Notes under the pieces: model-generated
What the model was told of the DNA's origin: nothing
Seen by the model: only the letters and a program-made list of their open reading frames with translations
Database searches by the model: none
Shown: positions 12,456-25,142 of the stretch, piece by piece
How the letters are laid out: every line of letters begins with the position of its first letter
Position numbering within the stretch: position 1 is the first letter of the stretch
Source: Rhynochetos jubatus
Lineage: Eukaryota > Chordata > Aves > Eurypygiformes > Rhynochetidae
Length of the DNA stretch: 64,000 bases
Direction of reading: 5' to 3'
NCBI GenBank assembly: GCA_027574665.1
Contig: CM050690.1
Location: 38,354,665-38,418,664, forward strand
Program-made: the position numbers and the translations under genes

Positions 12456-15400
12456 GAAATGAATCACTGCTCTGAATTTCGATCCTTCTCTCTGGTAAAG
12501 AGCTGCACTGCCAACATCTAGAACATTCACTCCCAGTAACACAATGAACAGTTTCAGTGAGCTAACGGGAGAGCTGCCCACAAGAGCAGTGCTGGAAGTC
12601 TGCCACATCCTATAAAGACAGGAGGTGGGACGGAGAGGGAGGCAGCCATGCCAGGACTCTGCAGAGGACCAGGAGGACTAGTGGCACCTGGGCACATCTG
12701 TGCAGGGCCATGGTGCCTGCAGCCACCTACCTAATGGTGTCACTATCCAGGAGACCCTGCATTAGATACAACTACAGAGTCACTACCTACATAACCCAGG
12801 TGTTGTTTCAGGGACCATGGTAGCTGTTCATGCTGTGCTTTGACTTTGAACAGGATATTTAAAGAGCACATTTAGAAATGCAGAAGTTCACACCTTCCCA
12901 CACAGACTAGCTTGATGGCCTCAAAAGATGTCCTTCTATGTTCAGGTAACCAGGCTACATGAATACTATTCCAGAAATGTTGTCTACAAACAGGTTAATA
13001 CTTTCAATTATCTGAAACTATGTCACTCTATCAGTAGTGCAGCCTCTGCTGATACTTTACATCTGATGACCAGGATAATAGTCCCAGTTATTGCTTTTCC
13101 AGAGGACATTAAATTATGCTCACAGAGAGAGTAAAAGCCTATATTTTTCCTCTGCTCATTTCCCAACTATGTTTACTTTCCATGTTAGGAAAATGATGCT
13201 CTCTTCTCTGCCAAAGCTTTGCTCTGCCAGCAAAGCTGCTACTGTCCTTTGTGACATTCAGTACCCCGTCTATTAATATTTGACAATTATGAGATTTATG
13301 GAAAATGTGTTAGACAAAATATTTAGAACACTACGCTCCGTATCAACTCGTAAACTTACTCTATGCCAATTACACTGGCTGAGCATTTGGGGAATGTAAC
13401 ATGACATCGGATACTTTTGAAATTTTATCCAAGGCTGGGAGAAGGAAGAAATACAAGCTCTGAGTACCTCAAAGTTGCCTTTGTTTTCATAAATATTTTC
13501 TGTTTTTACAGGACAGGTAAGTTTCTTCACACAGGCTAGATTGCCTTCTAGGTACTGCCACGCAGCTGTGCAAAGAAGGGTGTAAAGGCAGCCTCCTTTG
13601 TATATGTAGTCATCTTGCAGGCAGTATATGATCCCACAGGAAGGAATGAAGAAGAAAATCAGGCACAAGTTACAGCCTGGAGTTGTTTCCTTGGATACCT
13701 AAATCCTGTGATTTATAAGCTGTACCATTGAAATTATGATAATTTTAGCCTCATTTCACCCCTTTCAAATCCTTCTCCAAATTACAAACCTGAGATTATG
13801 TGTTTATCTCAATGGGTGGCAGTGAAATACCACTCTGATTAAAAGGGCATCGGTTTGAGGTGAGTTCATTTTGTTTGTATGGGTAAACAGAGGCAAAAAG
13901 ACATTTTTGAGGTTCTGTCATCTGATGTAACGTATAACTTCCCTTTACCTCACTGTGAGTGCCATGAGTATATCAAACAGAAAAATACAGCCTTTGCTTT
14001 TCTGAAGAATCCATCTCAAAATTCTTTGTTTTGCCTTGTATACATGTAATCCCCAGGAGAGTCTGTACGATTCTGCAAAATTATAGTGGTTGACACACCT
14101 GAAAGCAGGACTTAGGGCTGAACACACATGCCATTATGAGTACCTGCCACCTAATAACAACCAATTGTGTATCTGAAAAAAAACCCCAACAGACAGATAT
14201 GTAAGTATGGAGTAACATTTCCCACATCCTTCAGTTTAGCAGAGAAATAGGTATTTAAAAGGTGTTTGAACTTTGTCCAGGTTTTGAAGAAAGTAGCTCT
14301 TTGCCTGCAAAGTCTGAGTTGGGGATTCTGGGAGAGCTCCCTTGCTGCCAAAATGTAGCTGGAATGAAACTCTCTGCACTAGGGAGGACATAGTATCACT
14401 ACCATTAAGATTCTGGCTAATTATATAATCATATAGTTCTTAAATGCAGACAAGTCTCACACTGGGCCAAGGTGCAAGTTTACATGTACAAGATGAGTGG
14501 GTTCAAGCCTTTAATCAGACTACTGGCAGCAATCACTCCAGCCTTTTTAGTTCCTTTTCAATTTTCTTAATTTATTTGCATCTGTCTAGCTACTGTATTT
14601 GTCCTATGTGAGGCCTAGGCATTCAGAAATAAAAGGGTTTTTTTCCTCTGTCATGTTAATTGGAACTTAATAATGCCTACCAAGTGGTGGAGGTATGAAA
14701 CAGCAGGCTGAAATCATTCCAGCTTCTCTGCAGTCAAGGAGTTGTAGGATGGATGCAGTATGCCACGGATAGCAAGGACAAAGATACACTGCTTCTGCTT
14801 TTATTTTTCCCTATCAAGGTACCTATACTTCTTTTTCTTTCTGTCTCGCAGCCTCTTCTTTAATTTCCATTTTCATTTTCATAATACTATTTTTTATCTT
14901 ATTTATTTGCCTAACCTCCCCTGCCAATTTACCTGTTGTTTATAACACAGTTATGCCTAATATCTATGGCCAGTACTAAAAAAAAAAAAAAGGGTTAATA
15001 ATGCAATAGGATAAAACTGACACCTAGTCAAATGTCTACTTTCATTCCATTTTAAATAACAGCCCATGTTTTCACATTCTTTCTATAAGAAGATAGATCA
15101 GCAATAAAAGATACACCAAGTGTACACATTTTAAGGGAGTTGCTTGTCAAAAGATTAGTCGTATGTTGAGTGAACTTTTAAGATGGTCCTATGACCAGAT
15201 TTCCTTGACTCTTTCATGGATGACCAGCAGATAGGTGATGGAAGCATATGAGAGAAAACTGTGTTTCTTATGGAATAAAAGACTGGCCTGAGCTCACTTC
15301 TTGAGGTGCTTTGAAGAGTTAGAAGACTGGAATGGCTGCCTTAAGTTAGACAATTCAGAGAGGATGTGGCCCGTCTTTCTTCCCAAAATATTATTTAGAC

Positions 15401-17854
15401 AATTTGTGTGGATGAGGATTTGGCAAATGGAAGCTTCTTGGGAAGGAGACTGATTAGGAGATCCAATTAACAGTCTTCTTTAGTGGCTGTGACACTGCAT
15501 GTGGCTACACTGCCAAAGTACTGATTTGTTCTTTAGTAATTCCTTTAAAAAGTGACAGTGCAGTTAGGCTGAAGAGAAGCTGCAGTTCTGCAAAAACAGC
15601 TACCGCAGCTAGCAAGTTCCTGACATGTTTCCTGCCTGCCACGTGTGCCCTGTCCCTTGTGCACTCTGATGGAGACAACATAGGGATGATGCTGTTTCTG
15701 ACCTTTCTAACTATACTCATATGGCATTCGTATACTGAGTGGTCACATGAAGGCTGCTTCATGAAAGCTTGGCCACTGATGTAAAATTGCTTAGAAAGAA
15801 CTGTTGCAAGCATTACTCTGCTGCTTCAGTTGTGCAGCCTAAGACTTCATAGCTGTGATTTAATTAAAAAGAATTTTGCCCAAAACTAAAGACTATAGCA
15901 CTGTTAGCATAGTTTCTCAGGGCTTTCTCAATGCTAAGTCTATATATATACCACTTCATCTTTGTGTGAATGGTCTTTTCTTAATGTAATTGTAAAAAGT
16001 GTCTCTTCAACATACACCCCAACCCTCCTCCTGTGGAATCCCCTTGACCTCTTTCCTCTTAATTCCAATGATCCAATGATCTTGGGAATTAATGAGGCCA
16101 TGGGTTTAGTGATGGGATAGAACTTCTTTGTAGCTCAGTAGTTCAAATCCATTCCTAAATAAATAATAGCTTTGGATTACTACGTGAACGGACGCTAGTT
16201 GTACTTATTCTGATTCTTCCCGTAAAGATGCTGTATGACAAACTCCTACTCCTTTGTTCAGTTTAAATGATCAGTTCATCACTCACAATACTTAAATCCT
16301 CCAGGGTGATACCACTAAGGTAGAGGCATACCGGTAGGCAGTGCTCTGACTCTCTTTTTAATGTGTCCTTTTTCCCTGAATAAATAAAATGTTCTACTTC
16401 TGACTGTTTGTGTAAATCCAACAGGTACCTTCAGTTCTAAACATCAAATAATAACAAATTTAGTCCAGTATTTTTCTGAAATTTTATCAAAAGGAAACTT
16501 ACTGAGTGCTTAAATTGCAATCTTGTAAATTTAGCCTTCAAAGACTTATTTGATGACTAATATATCTCACTGAAGAGGACTGGGGAATGGAAGAAAATGC
16601 ATTTATAGATTATAGTAATCAGCACCCTTATTTTCGTATTCAAGACTTTCTTTCAGCTGTGACAAATTCCTTGATACGGCTGTACGTTGGATTTTGCATC
16701 TGAGCCTTGGTTTGTGTTAAAGATACAAAAATGACTTATGCAAGGTGCTCAGCTACTAACAAAAAAAAAAAAAAACCCAAACAACCCTATATCAAATTGT
16801 TCATATTTATATTTGCTACGTTTATATTGATTTTGGTAGCTTCACAGAATTCCATTTGCTCTGGGCTTTGAACCTGCCCAACCAATTGAAGGATTTTGCT
16901 ATCAATTTCAACTGCAGCAGGACCAAATCCTTAGAGGCTTGAAAAATTCCACCAAGAAAATAATAAACTTTTCAATCCTCCCAATTTTTTCTTTCTTTTT
17001 AAATAGGGTATGTTCTTTCTGGTTTTCAATAAATGCTGTGGCACATAACATTGCTCCAGTCCTGCTCCCTTGGACATTTGCTGAAAAACCTGGAAGACAC
17101 TGATTTCATTGAGCCAGACTCTCCAAGAATTTGCCAGTGTGCCAAATGTGAACTGTCACCAAAAACACACTATCCACCAAACAAACTGCTGATTCAAAAT
17201 GTGTCAGATTGCACCGTGGGTATGATAAAGTAATGTTTTTATTGAACATGGTGATGCAATAAAAGCACAGTTAAGAAGTGGAGTTTACAAATTATAATAG
17301 TAATTTCACAATCACTGTGAAAGTGAAATTACTAATAACAAGGTAAAAGAAACACTCCAAAGTACTTACGTCATTGTTTACTTCAGCAATTGCTTTTGAA
17401 ACACAAAATGCTCAGAAATAAAAGTTTCTGACAATACTCTGACTACTTTTTTTCCCTTGAGTGTTTACAGTAAGGTTTTATTGACTTCCTATGCTAAAGG
17501 GCTATCATAAATATATATAAGGAATGACTGTATTTAATCAAATAAATTCCTAAGCATGTTTTCTGGGTGATAGTAACAGATGAAATATTTACTACCTAGA
17601 TTCACGGTGGGAAGAATTGCAGCTACTTCATGATAACAAATACAGTTTATATAGCTTCTCTTTGACCTTCTCATTAGTCATGGGAATGCATATTGTCTTA
17701 CTGACTGCCAGACATGAAATGGTCATAGGAACAGGGGTAGTGCTATCTTAAGAAACGTAAATTGAAATGATAATTTCTAATAGTCTTAAAAGAAATTCAT
17801 GCCTTGAAATACACTCTAGTAAATTTGTAGACACAAACAAGACTAAATTCGTGC
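12456..17854. other. AT-rich non-coding sequence with A tracts and one hairpin
   Basis: No gene is supported. Runs of A occur at 14978-14991 and 16761-16775. A minus-strand open frame at 15505-15813 (102 codons) has no family resemblance. Near the right end a 12-bp inverted repeat (17298-17334) is listed separately. Confidence 0.5.
17298..17334. repeat. Perfect 12-bp inverted repeat with 13-nt loop
   Basis: TAGTAATTTCAC at 17298-17309 is the exact reverse complement of GTGAAATTACTA at 17323-17334. The loop itself contains TCAC/GTGA partners, so a slightly different inner pairing is also possible. AT-rich hairpins can arise by template switching; no function is evident. Confidence 0.85.
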
Positions 17855-18377
17855 TCACAGATTCACAGGGCGTTAGGGGTTGGAAGGCACCTCTAGAGAT
17901 CATCTGGTCCAGCCCCCCGCCAGAGCAGGATCCCCTAGAGCAGGTCACACAGGAACAAGTCCAGGCGGCTTTGGAAAGTCTGCAGGGAAGGAGACTCCCC
18001 CACCTCTCGGCGCAGCCTGTCCCAGTGCTCTGGCACCCTCACAGGGAAGAAGGGTTTCCTCCCCTTCAGGCTGAAGCTTCTGTTTTCCAGTTCATGGCCA
18101 TTGCCCCTAGTGCAGTCACTGCCCACCACTGAGAAGAGCCTGGCCCCATCCTCCTGACACCCACCCTTTAGATATCGATAAGCATTGATAAAATCCCCCC
18201 TCAGCCTCCTCTTCTCCAAGCTAAACAGACCCAGCTCTCTCAGCCTTTCCTCAGATGGAAGGTGCTCCAGGCCCTTCCTCATCTTAGTGGCCCTGCGCTG
18301 GGCCCTCTGCAGTAGCTCCTTGTCCTTCTGGAGCTGAGGAGCCCAGAACTGCACACAGTACTGCAGGTGATGCCTGT
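17855..18377 (-). mobile_element. CR1 LINE, 5'-truncated 3' end, antisense
   Basis: About 520 bp of CR1 on the minus strand. From 18354 down to 17935 it encodes the last ~140 residues of ORF2: [24 protein letters not shown], then [33 protein letters not shown]-like CTRGNGHEL and the C-terminal [13 protein letters not shown]. The 3' UTR and the GATTCACAG-type tail follow at 17855-17930. It belongs with the 59.9-kb copy in wording of this region and differs from the 1.1/12.1/35.2-kb group. The frame is unbroken over the visible part, which suggests moderate age, but most of the protein is missing. Confidence 0.93.
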
Positions 18378-20646
18378 GTCACTATAGAACTGAGAGCAAA
18401 ATCCTTTTCCTGGAAAGATCAGACTCAGTATTAAATGGCTAGTAACTTAAGGGTAAGTGGAATTTCAGCCTATGGTAACACTGACCTGAAAGAAATAAAC
18501 TAACTTACAAGTTCATTAAAAAAAGAAAAACAACACTGACTGCACACCCTGGTTTTCATTGCCTGGCAAACTTCTTTTAGCTATGGCACTCGTTCTTTTT
18601 TATGGACTTAAAGATTGGATTTAAAATAAGTAGTTTTCCTGTGGATTTCACAGGGAGCACTTGCGTATACAATTTATTGATTAGATCCCCACAATTGGTA
18701 AACATCTATTGTTAAACATGTTAACTGCTCTGTCTAATGTTTTTAGTTATTTCAAGGTTAAGCAAGTCAAAATTTCTCTACAGCTCTGGGAACACGACCA
18801 AAAATGCTGAAGAACCTAACGTAATGTTAAGTACCTCCCAAAAGGTTAAATGATCGGTTTGAATTCCTTGTCCCATTTGAATGAACCTCAGATCAGAGCA
18901 AGATGATGATCTGTAACCCAAACAAACAAAAAAATCATGAGATCTTTTTATACATATATAATACTACAGATTTAGCAGCCCTATGTACGGAAAGCTGCAC
19001 ATTGTTGAACTTTAGGACATGACATTTCAAGTGGAAAAGCACTGTGGGTTCTCTTTGCCTTTGGGAAGAACAGGTGTGCTGCATCATTGCATCTTGACTT
19101 CACAGCTGTCCAGGCAAGGAAGTTCTCTGCATGAAGCCCAGCTTTTACACAGCACCTGGCATTTAGCTGCAGGAATTTTAAGATAAACTTTCTAAGTCTT
19201 TTCTTACGTGGAAGCTGGCAAATCCTTATTTTAAGCGTAATATAAAATAAGCATGTTGACTTCTGAATATTAATATGATTTTAAATGAGAAAGTGAAATA
19301 CTGACACTAAGTGTTTCTAAATGCAACATTCAAAGAAGGGAGTCAGCATGAAAAAGTCCCTGGCTAGTTCCTATTTTGTTGTTGAACACTGCTCCACCCA
19401 GAAAGCCAACATGATTTATGAAGTTGAAGTAAAACAAATAAATTTGCACACCTTTAACCTACCAGAGAACAGAATATGTGTGTTTCATGGAAGAACAGGC
19501 AAAAATTGCAGGAATCCACACCTAACTTTGACAGATTTTATTTCAACAAATCAAAAAATACCCTAAAATATCTGGTATTTACAGTTAAAAATAGCTTGCA
19601 AAGAAAACCTGAGGAGAATATAGAAATCAACTGAAAAAATAATGAACATTAAGGAAAGAAAAAAGAATGAAAATGGAAATGATCGCAAAAGCTGAAATAT
19701 TGATAACAAATATGAAAAAAAACCCAAACAAACAACACAAAACAACCCAAAAGAAAACAAACCAGTGATGTAAGCCTTGCAGTGTCTTATGTACATCTTT
19801 TGAAGTATTTCTGCTGTGAATTAAATCTTCAGTGCTCTGTATGTGGGACTGGGAGTGTGGTTTTGTTTCAAAGACTTGTTTTCCATTTGCAACAACTACA
19901 AAGATTAATCAATTTTCTGATTCATAAAAGCATTTATGACTGAAGAAAAAAATTTCAAGAGTCTATAGGCACACAGGATAAGAAGCTCAACATTATTTCA
20001 TACTCACTGAACACAGGTTACATATATTCACTTTGATTTATCCAAGCTAGTGATTTAGCTTTGAGACCTGTACTGAGACCCCAGCTGGAATTCAAGCGTG
20101 CTTCTCCCCCTGCTTGTCCACTCTACGAATCTGACACCACACTGGAAAAAGAGTGTCTTTGGAACAACTCACATACAAAAGCTCTTGCAAATTCAGGCTT
20201 TAGCAATATAGTAGCAGCTCAGTAGAAAAGTTTGGATTGGTCTTGGTTGTGCAAGGTGACTATAACTAATAACATCAGCCATTTGGTCATAATGAAAATC
20301 ATATTCCTCCTGGATGATTATAAATATTGTCTGAAATGCTCCCACATGGGGTTAGAGCCTATCCCTCTGTGGGAAGCCCACAGCAAGTTAGTGGTCCTGT
20401 ATAAACAGATGGGAAATAACTGTAGAGATGAGCATTGAAGGGCATCATATGTTAGTATGAGACAGAAAACAGCCTTTTCATTGCTAACAGAACTCAGTGA
20501 CAGTTAATCGCTTTGTTAGGAGCAAAATAACCTTGCCCTGAGGTACATACGGACACCTTCATTCTCACCTGACTGACCCTACACATGTACTTACAGAAAA
20601 TAATGAGTAAAAATGTGAAAACCCTACCAAAAAGACATTAGCTACT
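18378..20646. other. AT-rich non-coding sequence
   Basis: No gene or known repeat recognised. The plus strand is A-rich around 19600-19760 with AAAC/AAAAC low-complexity stretches. Small open frames at 19321-19566 and 20232-20438 lack family resemblance. Confidence 0.5.
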
Positions 20647-21335
20647 TGCCGTGATTTAACTCTGGCCAGCAAAATACCACGAAGCCGCTCTCACAGCTCA
20701 CACTCCCTTTCTCCAGCAAAATGGGAGAATCAGAGGAAGAAGACAAGGAAGCTCATGAAATTGAGATAGGGACTATTTACTAATTGAATCTGAATTCATA
20801 TATACAAATACTCCTACTAATAAGTAATTAAAATAATATAAAATGAAACATATGATACAATATGATACAATTGCTCACCACCCACCGACCAATGCCCAGC
20901 CAGGTCCTGAGAAGGGACAGTCAGAGTCAGAGAGCGCAAGAGCCAAAGCCTGAGAGTGGCTGCAGCCGAGTCAGAGTGAGCCTCACGCGTGAGATAACAG
21001 ATGAGAAAATCACCCAACAAACATGGCCCCCAGCCCACCCCCAGTTATATACTGAGCATGACATGCTATGGAATGAAATACCCCTGTGATCAGTTTGGGT
21101 CAGCTGTCTGGGCTGCGTCTCTCCCAGCTTCTTGTAGGGGGAACACAGGCATAGTATCAGAAATGGAAAAAGTCCTCAAATTGGCAAAACATTCCTTAGC
21201 AACAACTAAAACCACCAGTGTTATCAATACTCTTCTCAGCACAAATCCAAAACACAGCCTCCCACAAATACAAAAAACAGCCTCATACTAACTACTGTGA
21301 AGAAAATTAAATCTATCCCAACTGAAACCAGCACA
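20647..21335 (-). mobile_element. Solo LTR of an avian endogenous retrovirus, antisense
   Basis: Read on the minus strand this is a complete 689-bp LTR starting TGTGCTGGTTTCAG at 21335 and ending in TCACGGCA at 20647, so the termini are TG...CA. The opening block (GGGATAGATTTAATTTTCTTCACAG) and closing block (CTGGCCAGAGTTAAATCACG) are known to me from a family that is very common in bird genomes. A U3 TATA box (GTATATAA, about 21052-21045) sits close to the middle, and a 12-bp palindrome CTCACGCGTGAG lies at 20982-20993 downstream of it. No gag, pol or env sequence flanks it on either side, so it is a solo LTR left by recombination between two LTRs. Flanks GCTACT and CTCTGC do not form a clear target-site duplication. 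Confidence 0.88.
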
Positions 21336-21990
21336 CTCTGCTAGACATTGAACTGTGAGTTTTTTACTCTGCTGTCAGAAAAACCTGAGGCATGCACTCA
21401 GACCAGAGTGTACCTTGATTCAGTATCTCAAGGACACGGCTCAGCTTTGAGAAGGAGAAAGCCACAAAAGCCAGAAGTCTGCAGGGTGCATGCTACAGGC
21501 TAGTACCTGCATTTGTGTTTGTTTTGTGTAATTATTGCTTTTGTAGAATTTAAAGATGCAAAAATTTATACTAGTTTGTGTTCAAGTGGAACTTACAGTT
21601 TCCAGGTTGCTTCAGATATGAAGCAGAATTCTTCTACTCCAATAACACAGCCTATTATAAATTAACGAGTGTACCATTAGTGAACACATAAAACCTTCAT
21701 AAATGCTACCTCACTTTAAATCTGATGCTTGTTTGAAAGGGTGAGTTCAAATCCTCCTTTTATCTAGAAAGACATTTCTACAGTCATTGCAATGTTATTT
21801 TAAAATGCATGAAACTAGAAGACTAGCCAGTAAAAATGCCCAGACAACCTTTACTCCTAACATTTCATTAATTTCTTTCCCTTCTCTGAAGGTTTTGCAC
21901 CAGTTTGCATCTACATCCTCTAAGCAGTAAAATCAACAGGTAAAGAAAATACTGTTTCAGAATTTCCCCACGACTGTTCTCCCTACGGTG

Positions 21991-22039
21991 TTCAGATACA
22001 CTTCATGTATCTGAAGTGATTAGATCACTTCAGATACAC
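21991..22039. repeat. Three-armed inverted repeat; perfect 15-bp hairpin
   Basis: TGTATCTGAAGTGAT (22006-22020) and ATCACTTCAGATACA (22024-22038) are exact reverse complements separated by only TAG. Upstream, TTCAGATACAC at 21991-22001 is an 11-bp direct copy of the right arm segment 22029-22039 and can pair by 10 bp with the middle arm instead. The middle arm thus has two mutually exclusive partners. Such an arrangement is typical of template-switch mutation during replication, and could also work as a switchable structure in RNA. Confidence 0.9.
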
Positions 22040-23673
22040 GTCTAAACAGGGAAACCGAATCAGTGTCATCTGTTTTTTTGGCAACTAGGGGAGCTCAACA
22101 CTGGTCAGCTTTCAAGTGAATGTGTGGCAAAAATAATTAATTAACTGCCAGAACTTTGCATGCGTTCTTGTTGACAGCACTGGCATTTTAACTCATGTAG
22201 ATGCTTCTGCTTCTTTCACTTTAAGGAAAGGTTTTATAATCTCTTCTCTTACATGCAATTTCCCCTGAGGAACTGGCTTAGATTATGTAATTGTTTTCTA
22301 AAAAATAGGAAGTAACAGCAATACTCAAGACTGGAATTCCTGCCTACGTGTTGTCAACACCATATCCGCATGCTCTGTAGACTCAAAGTTCTAAGAAGAA
22401 CCAAAGAAACCCAGTTTAAGGCAGAACAGTCCACTAAATAGGACAAATGCAAGGATATGTTGGTGGCTAAGAGGATACCTCATGGTTGAGGAATCCAGAA
22501 AGACCGAATTTATTTGTAAACTTGGCTGTACTGCAGAAAGCGATTCAGGGAGGAGGCAGTTTCCCGTATTTTATTGGTTGCAGGAAAGTGTACCTGTTCT
22601 GCTCAGAATAATAATATCTATGGTACAAAAACCTCAGTTGTGTTCTAAGGAAGGAATCAAGATGACCGATCTGCCAACTTGTAGGCAAGTCGTGGCTCAC
22701 GTGAGTATCTGCGTAGAGTCCCCTGATTTCGGGACCACAGCTGAATGACTAGCTCGGTTACCTCCATTGCTTGTGGAGCAGCAAAAAATAAGAAAAGCTG
22801 AAATGAGCAATCACTTCTTAGATACCAAAGACTTACATTCTTCTGAAAGCAGTCATCAGAAATCCAGGTAATCCCTATTGAAAAAGATCTATTTTCTTAC
22901 AAGCATTCAGGACCCTCCTATAGGACCTTGTCTCCTGCCCTTGTTTCCAGCAAAAAAAAATAAAGTTCAGGCTTAGTGTTGACATGCTGATATGCCATAG
23001 CTCACATCTCCTTGACACTGTCTAAGGATATAAGGAGTTTATGATATCTGCAGTTACCAAACAGAAAGGAGAAACTGCGCTTGAATATTCAGACAAATAT
23101 AAGAGACCAATAAATTATAATTTCCTGTAAAGTGCATCCTTAATGGCATGCTTATTATTATTTTAATATATATACTTTATTATTTTCATAAGCTGATCAA
23201 ATCAGCAGAACTGGCAAAGTTTAGTTGTTTTTTTCATATAACCTTGCATACTCTTCAAAGACATGGCGGGAGAGGAACACAGCAGAGGAAAAGGATTGCT
23301 TAATTTAATTAAGAGAATTATTAGAACTCTTTGTAGTTCTATACATTTCTAGAAAAAACCAAAATCTCCAAATTAACATATCACAGACTTTTCAATCTTG
23401 AAACAGCATTTTGAGTTTTAACTCCTGCATAAGTCATGATCTAGAGGAAGGCTTTGATGCAAAAGGCTTTGTTACCCATTGCTACTCAGAAGGCTTTAAG
23501 TTGCTGCTTACTGCATTTTCAGATTTCTAAAAATCCTGTCTTAGAGGTTTGGGGTGGGTTTTTTTTGGTGGTGGTTTTTGAATGATGAGAAGATTAAACT
23601 GTCCTGTGTGCAACTTCCCTTTGAAAACTGGTCCATGTTTACTGGATATGTAAAACCAAAGTAACATATAAAC

Positions 23674-23705
23674 ATATAAATTACTAAGGTATTAGTAATT
23701 TATAT
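23674..23705. repeat. Perfect 14-bp AT-rich inverted repeat
   Basis: ATATAAATTACTAA (23674-23687) pairs perfectly with TTAGTAATTTATAT (23692-23705) around the loop GGTA. The surrounding 23660-23750 is almost entirely A and T with further TACTA/TAGTA repeats. It could extrude as a cruciform; no coding context is seen. Confidence 0.88.
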
Positions 23706-24833
23706 ACTACTATAATATGAATATACTACTAAATTACTATCTATGCATGATGCTGGACTCTCTGTATGCTGAACTCACTCAGTTAGTAGTAGCTCAGATC
23801 AGCACTGGCTCATGGATTTCCAGACAAAAAAAAATTATTTTGATCATCTGATCTCACTCTTCTGTTAGAGACAACTGGGGCTCATATAAATACCCTGCAG
23901 TGGCTGAGCACTCTATACTGCCATCCTTATGCAAATGTTTTGACAATGTGAAGATGTAATAAAAAGGTTAAATGTTCTGCATTGGCAGAATGATGCAGCT
24001 GCAAGAACTGACGGTTCCAGTGAAATTCATCCTGGACCCGTGCACTGCTGACTCTCCCAGTAGTGTAAACTCCTGGCTCAGGCATGGCACATACTTACAT
24101 TTCTCCCCACATAGTCAAGAATGTCAGCAGTTGAGAGAGGAATGGTAAAAAACTCATCACATAAAGCTAATTCATATAAAGTGTCTGAAGAAGTCTGAAC
24201 CAGCGAAGTGAGTTTACACCAGAGCATCACTCTGCCCCAGCGCTTTTGGTCTGGAACTGTGAGTCTTGAAACTGACTTCAGTGTATTGCCAATACATGTC
24301 TTCAGTCACTCATTTATAACTCAGTAACGGTATTTTTCTAATTGCAGATATTTTGTGGAAGGTTGTGAAATGTTTTAATATTTTGAAGCCATGAACATAA
24401 ATGTCCTCTACATAAACACTGCCATCAATCCCATCCAAGAGTGATTATATGAACAATAAAAATGTGTTGGACTACCATTTATGGCTCCAGATTTTTTGCA
24501 GTTACCTCGTTAGCTCAGATGATGTAAGCAGCGTGAAGTGGCAGCATGGAATTCAGTACAAAATGATAATTGCCAAAAAGTAGATTGTAAGGAGCAATGT
24601 ACTACCACAGCTAGAGGCAACTCTTATCAGGCTGGCTTGCATCTACCTGTGAAGGGTTCTGCTGTCAGACCCCAGAGCACTTAGCTACCACCCTGGCAGA
24701 GTGAGGAGAAGAAAATGGCCACTGAGATTCACAATGTTTCATTTACTGACAGTTTTTCTTGCATCATATAGCGCTGTTACTGAGTGAATGCATGAGTGGA
24801 AAAAATAAAACAACATTCGGGTACCTGTTTGGT

Positions 24834-25142
24834 TCAGCACAAAGAAGAAAGAAGGATGAAACTCTCTCCTACTTTAGGATGCTTTTTTGCTGGAAGAGGA
24901 ATCATGGGTCCTGTCTGCTCTTCTAGGGCCTGGGGTGCGGTGTTGCCTGTTCGCTGTATATAACCAGTGTCACTGCTATCTGCAGTTCTTAAAACTTCCT
25001 TTGTGAGAGTGCTGTAAGACAGTTCAGTCTTGCCTGTTGGGGTGAAACATAATGTGAAGCAGTCCACCTTAAAGATCTGAAAGGAAATTTTGAGGAGGCC
25101 TGACAGTATTAGGTTATTCTCCATCATCTTCCAAATACTCAT
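24834..25142 (-). other. Possible minus-strand exon or chance open frame
   Basis: A 102-codon minus-strand frame runs through this segment. Inside it a good splice-acceptor-like stretch (TTTCCTTTCAG on the minus strand, ending near 25079) precedes about 80 codons of balanced composition rich in S, T, K and E. A donor-like ACAG/GTACCC follows near 24822 on the minus strand, but the frame meets TGA just before it, so as an exon it would have to be terminal or non-coding. I recognise no domain. It lies ~1 kb left of the CpG island, which would fit an upstream or divergent minus-strand transcript. Chance is the default explanation. Confidence 0.2.

Larger units (their letters stand above)
21336..24833. 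other. AT-rich non-coding sequence with two perfect hairpins
   Basis: No exon is supported. The stretch holds inverted repeats at 22006-22038 and 23674-23705, each listed separately. A plus-strand open frame at 22482-22748 has no recognised domain. Confidence 0.5.

Noticed and set aside
15505..15813. 102-codon minus-strand open frame
   Set aside because: No recognisable domain or splice sites; expected by chance in a 64-kb window.
17935..18354. 139-codon minus-strand frame as a host gene
   Set aside because: It is the C-terminal part of CR1 ORF2 followed by the CR1 tail.
21991..22039. Hairpin as a microRNA precursor
   Set aside because: The perfect stem is only 15 bp and pairing does not extend outward; precursors need about 60-80 nt hairpins.
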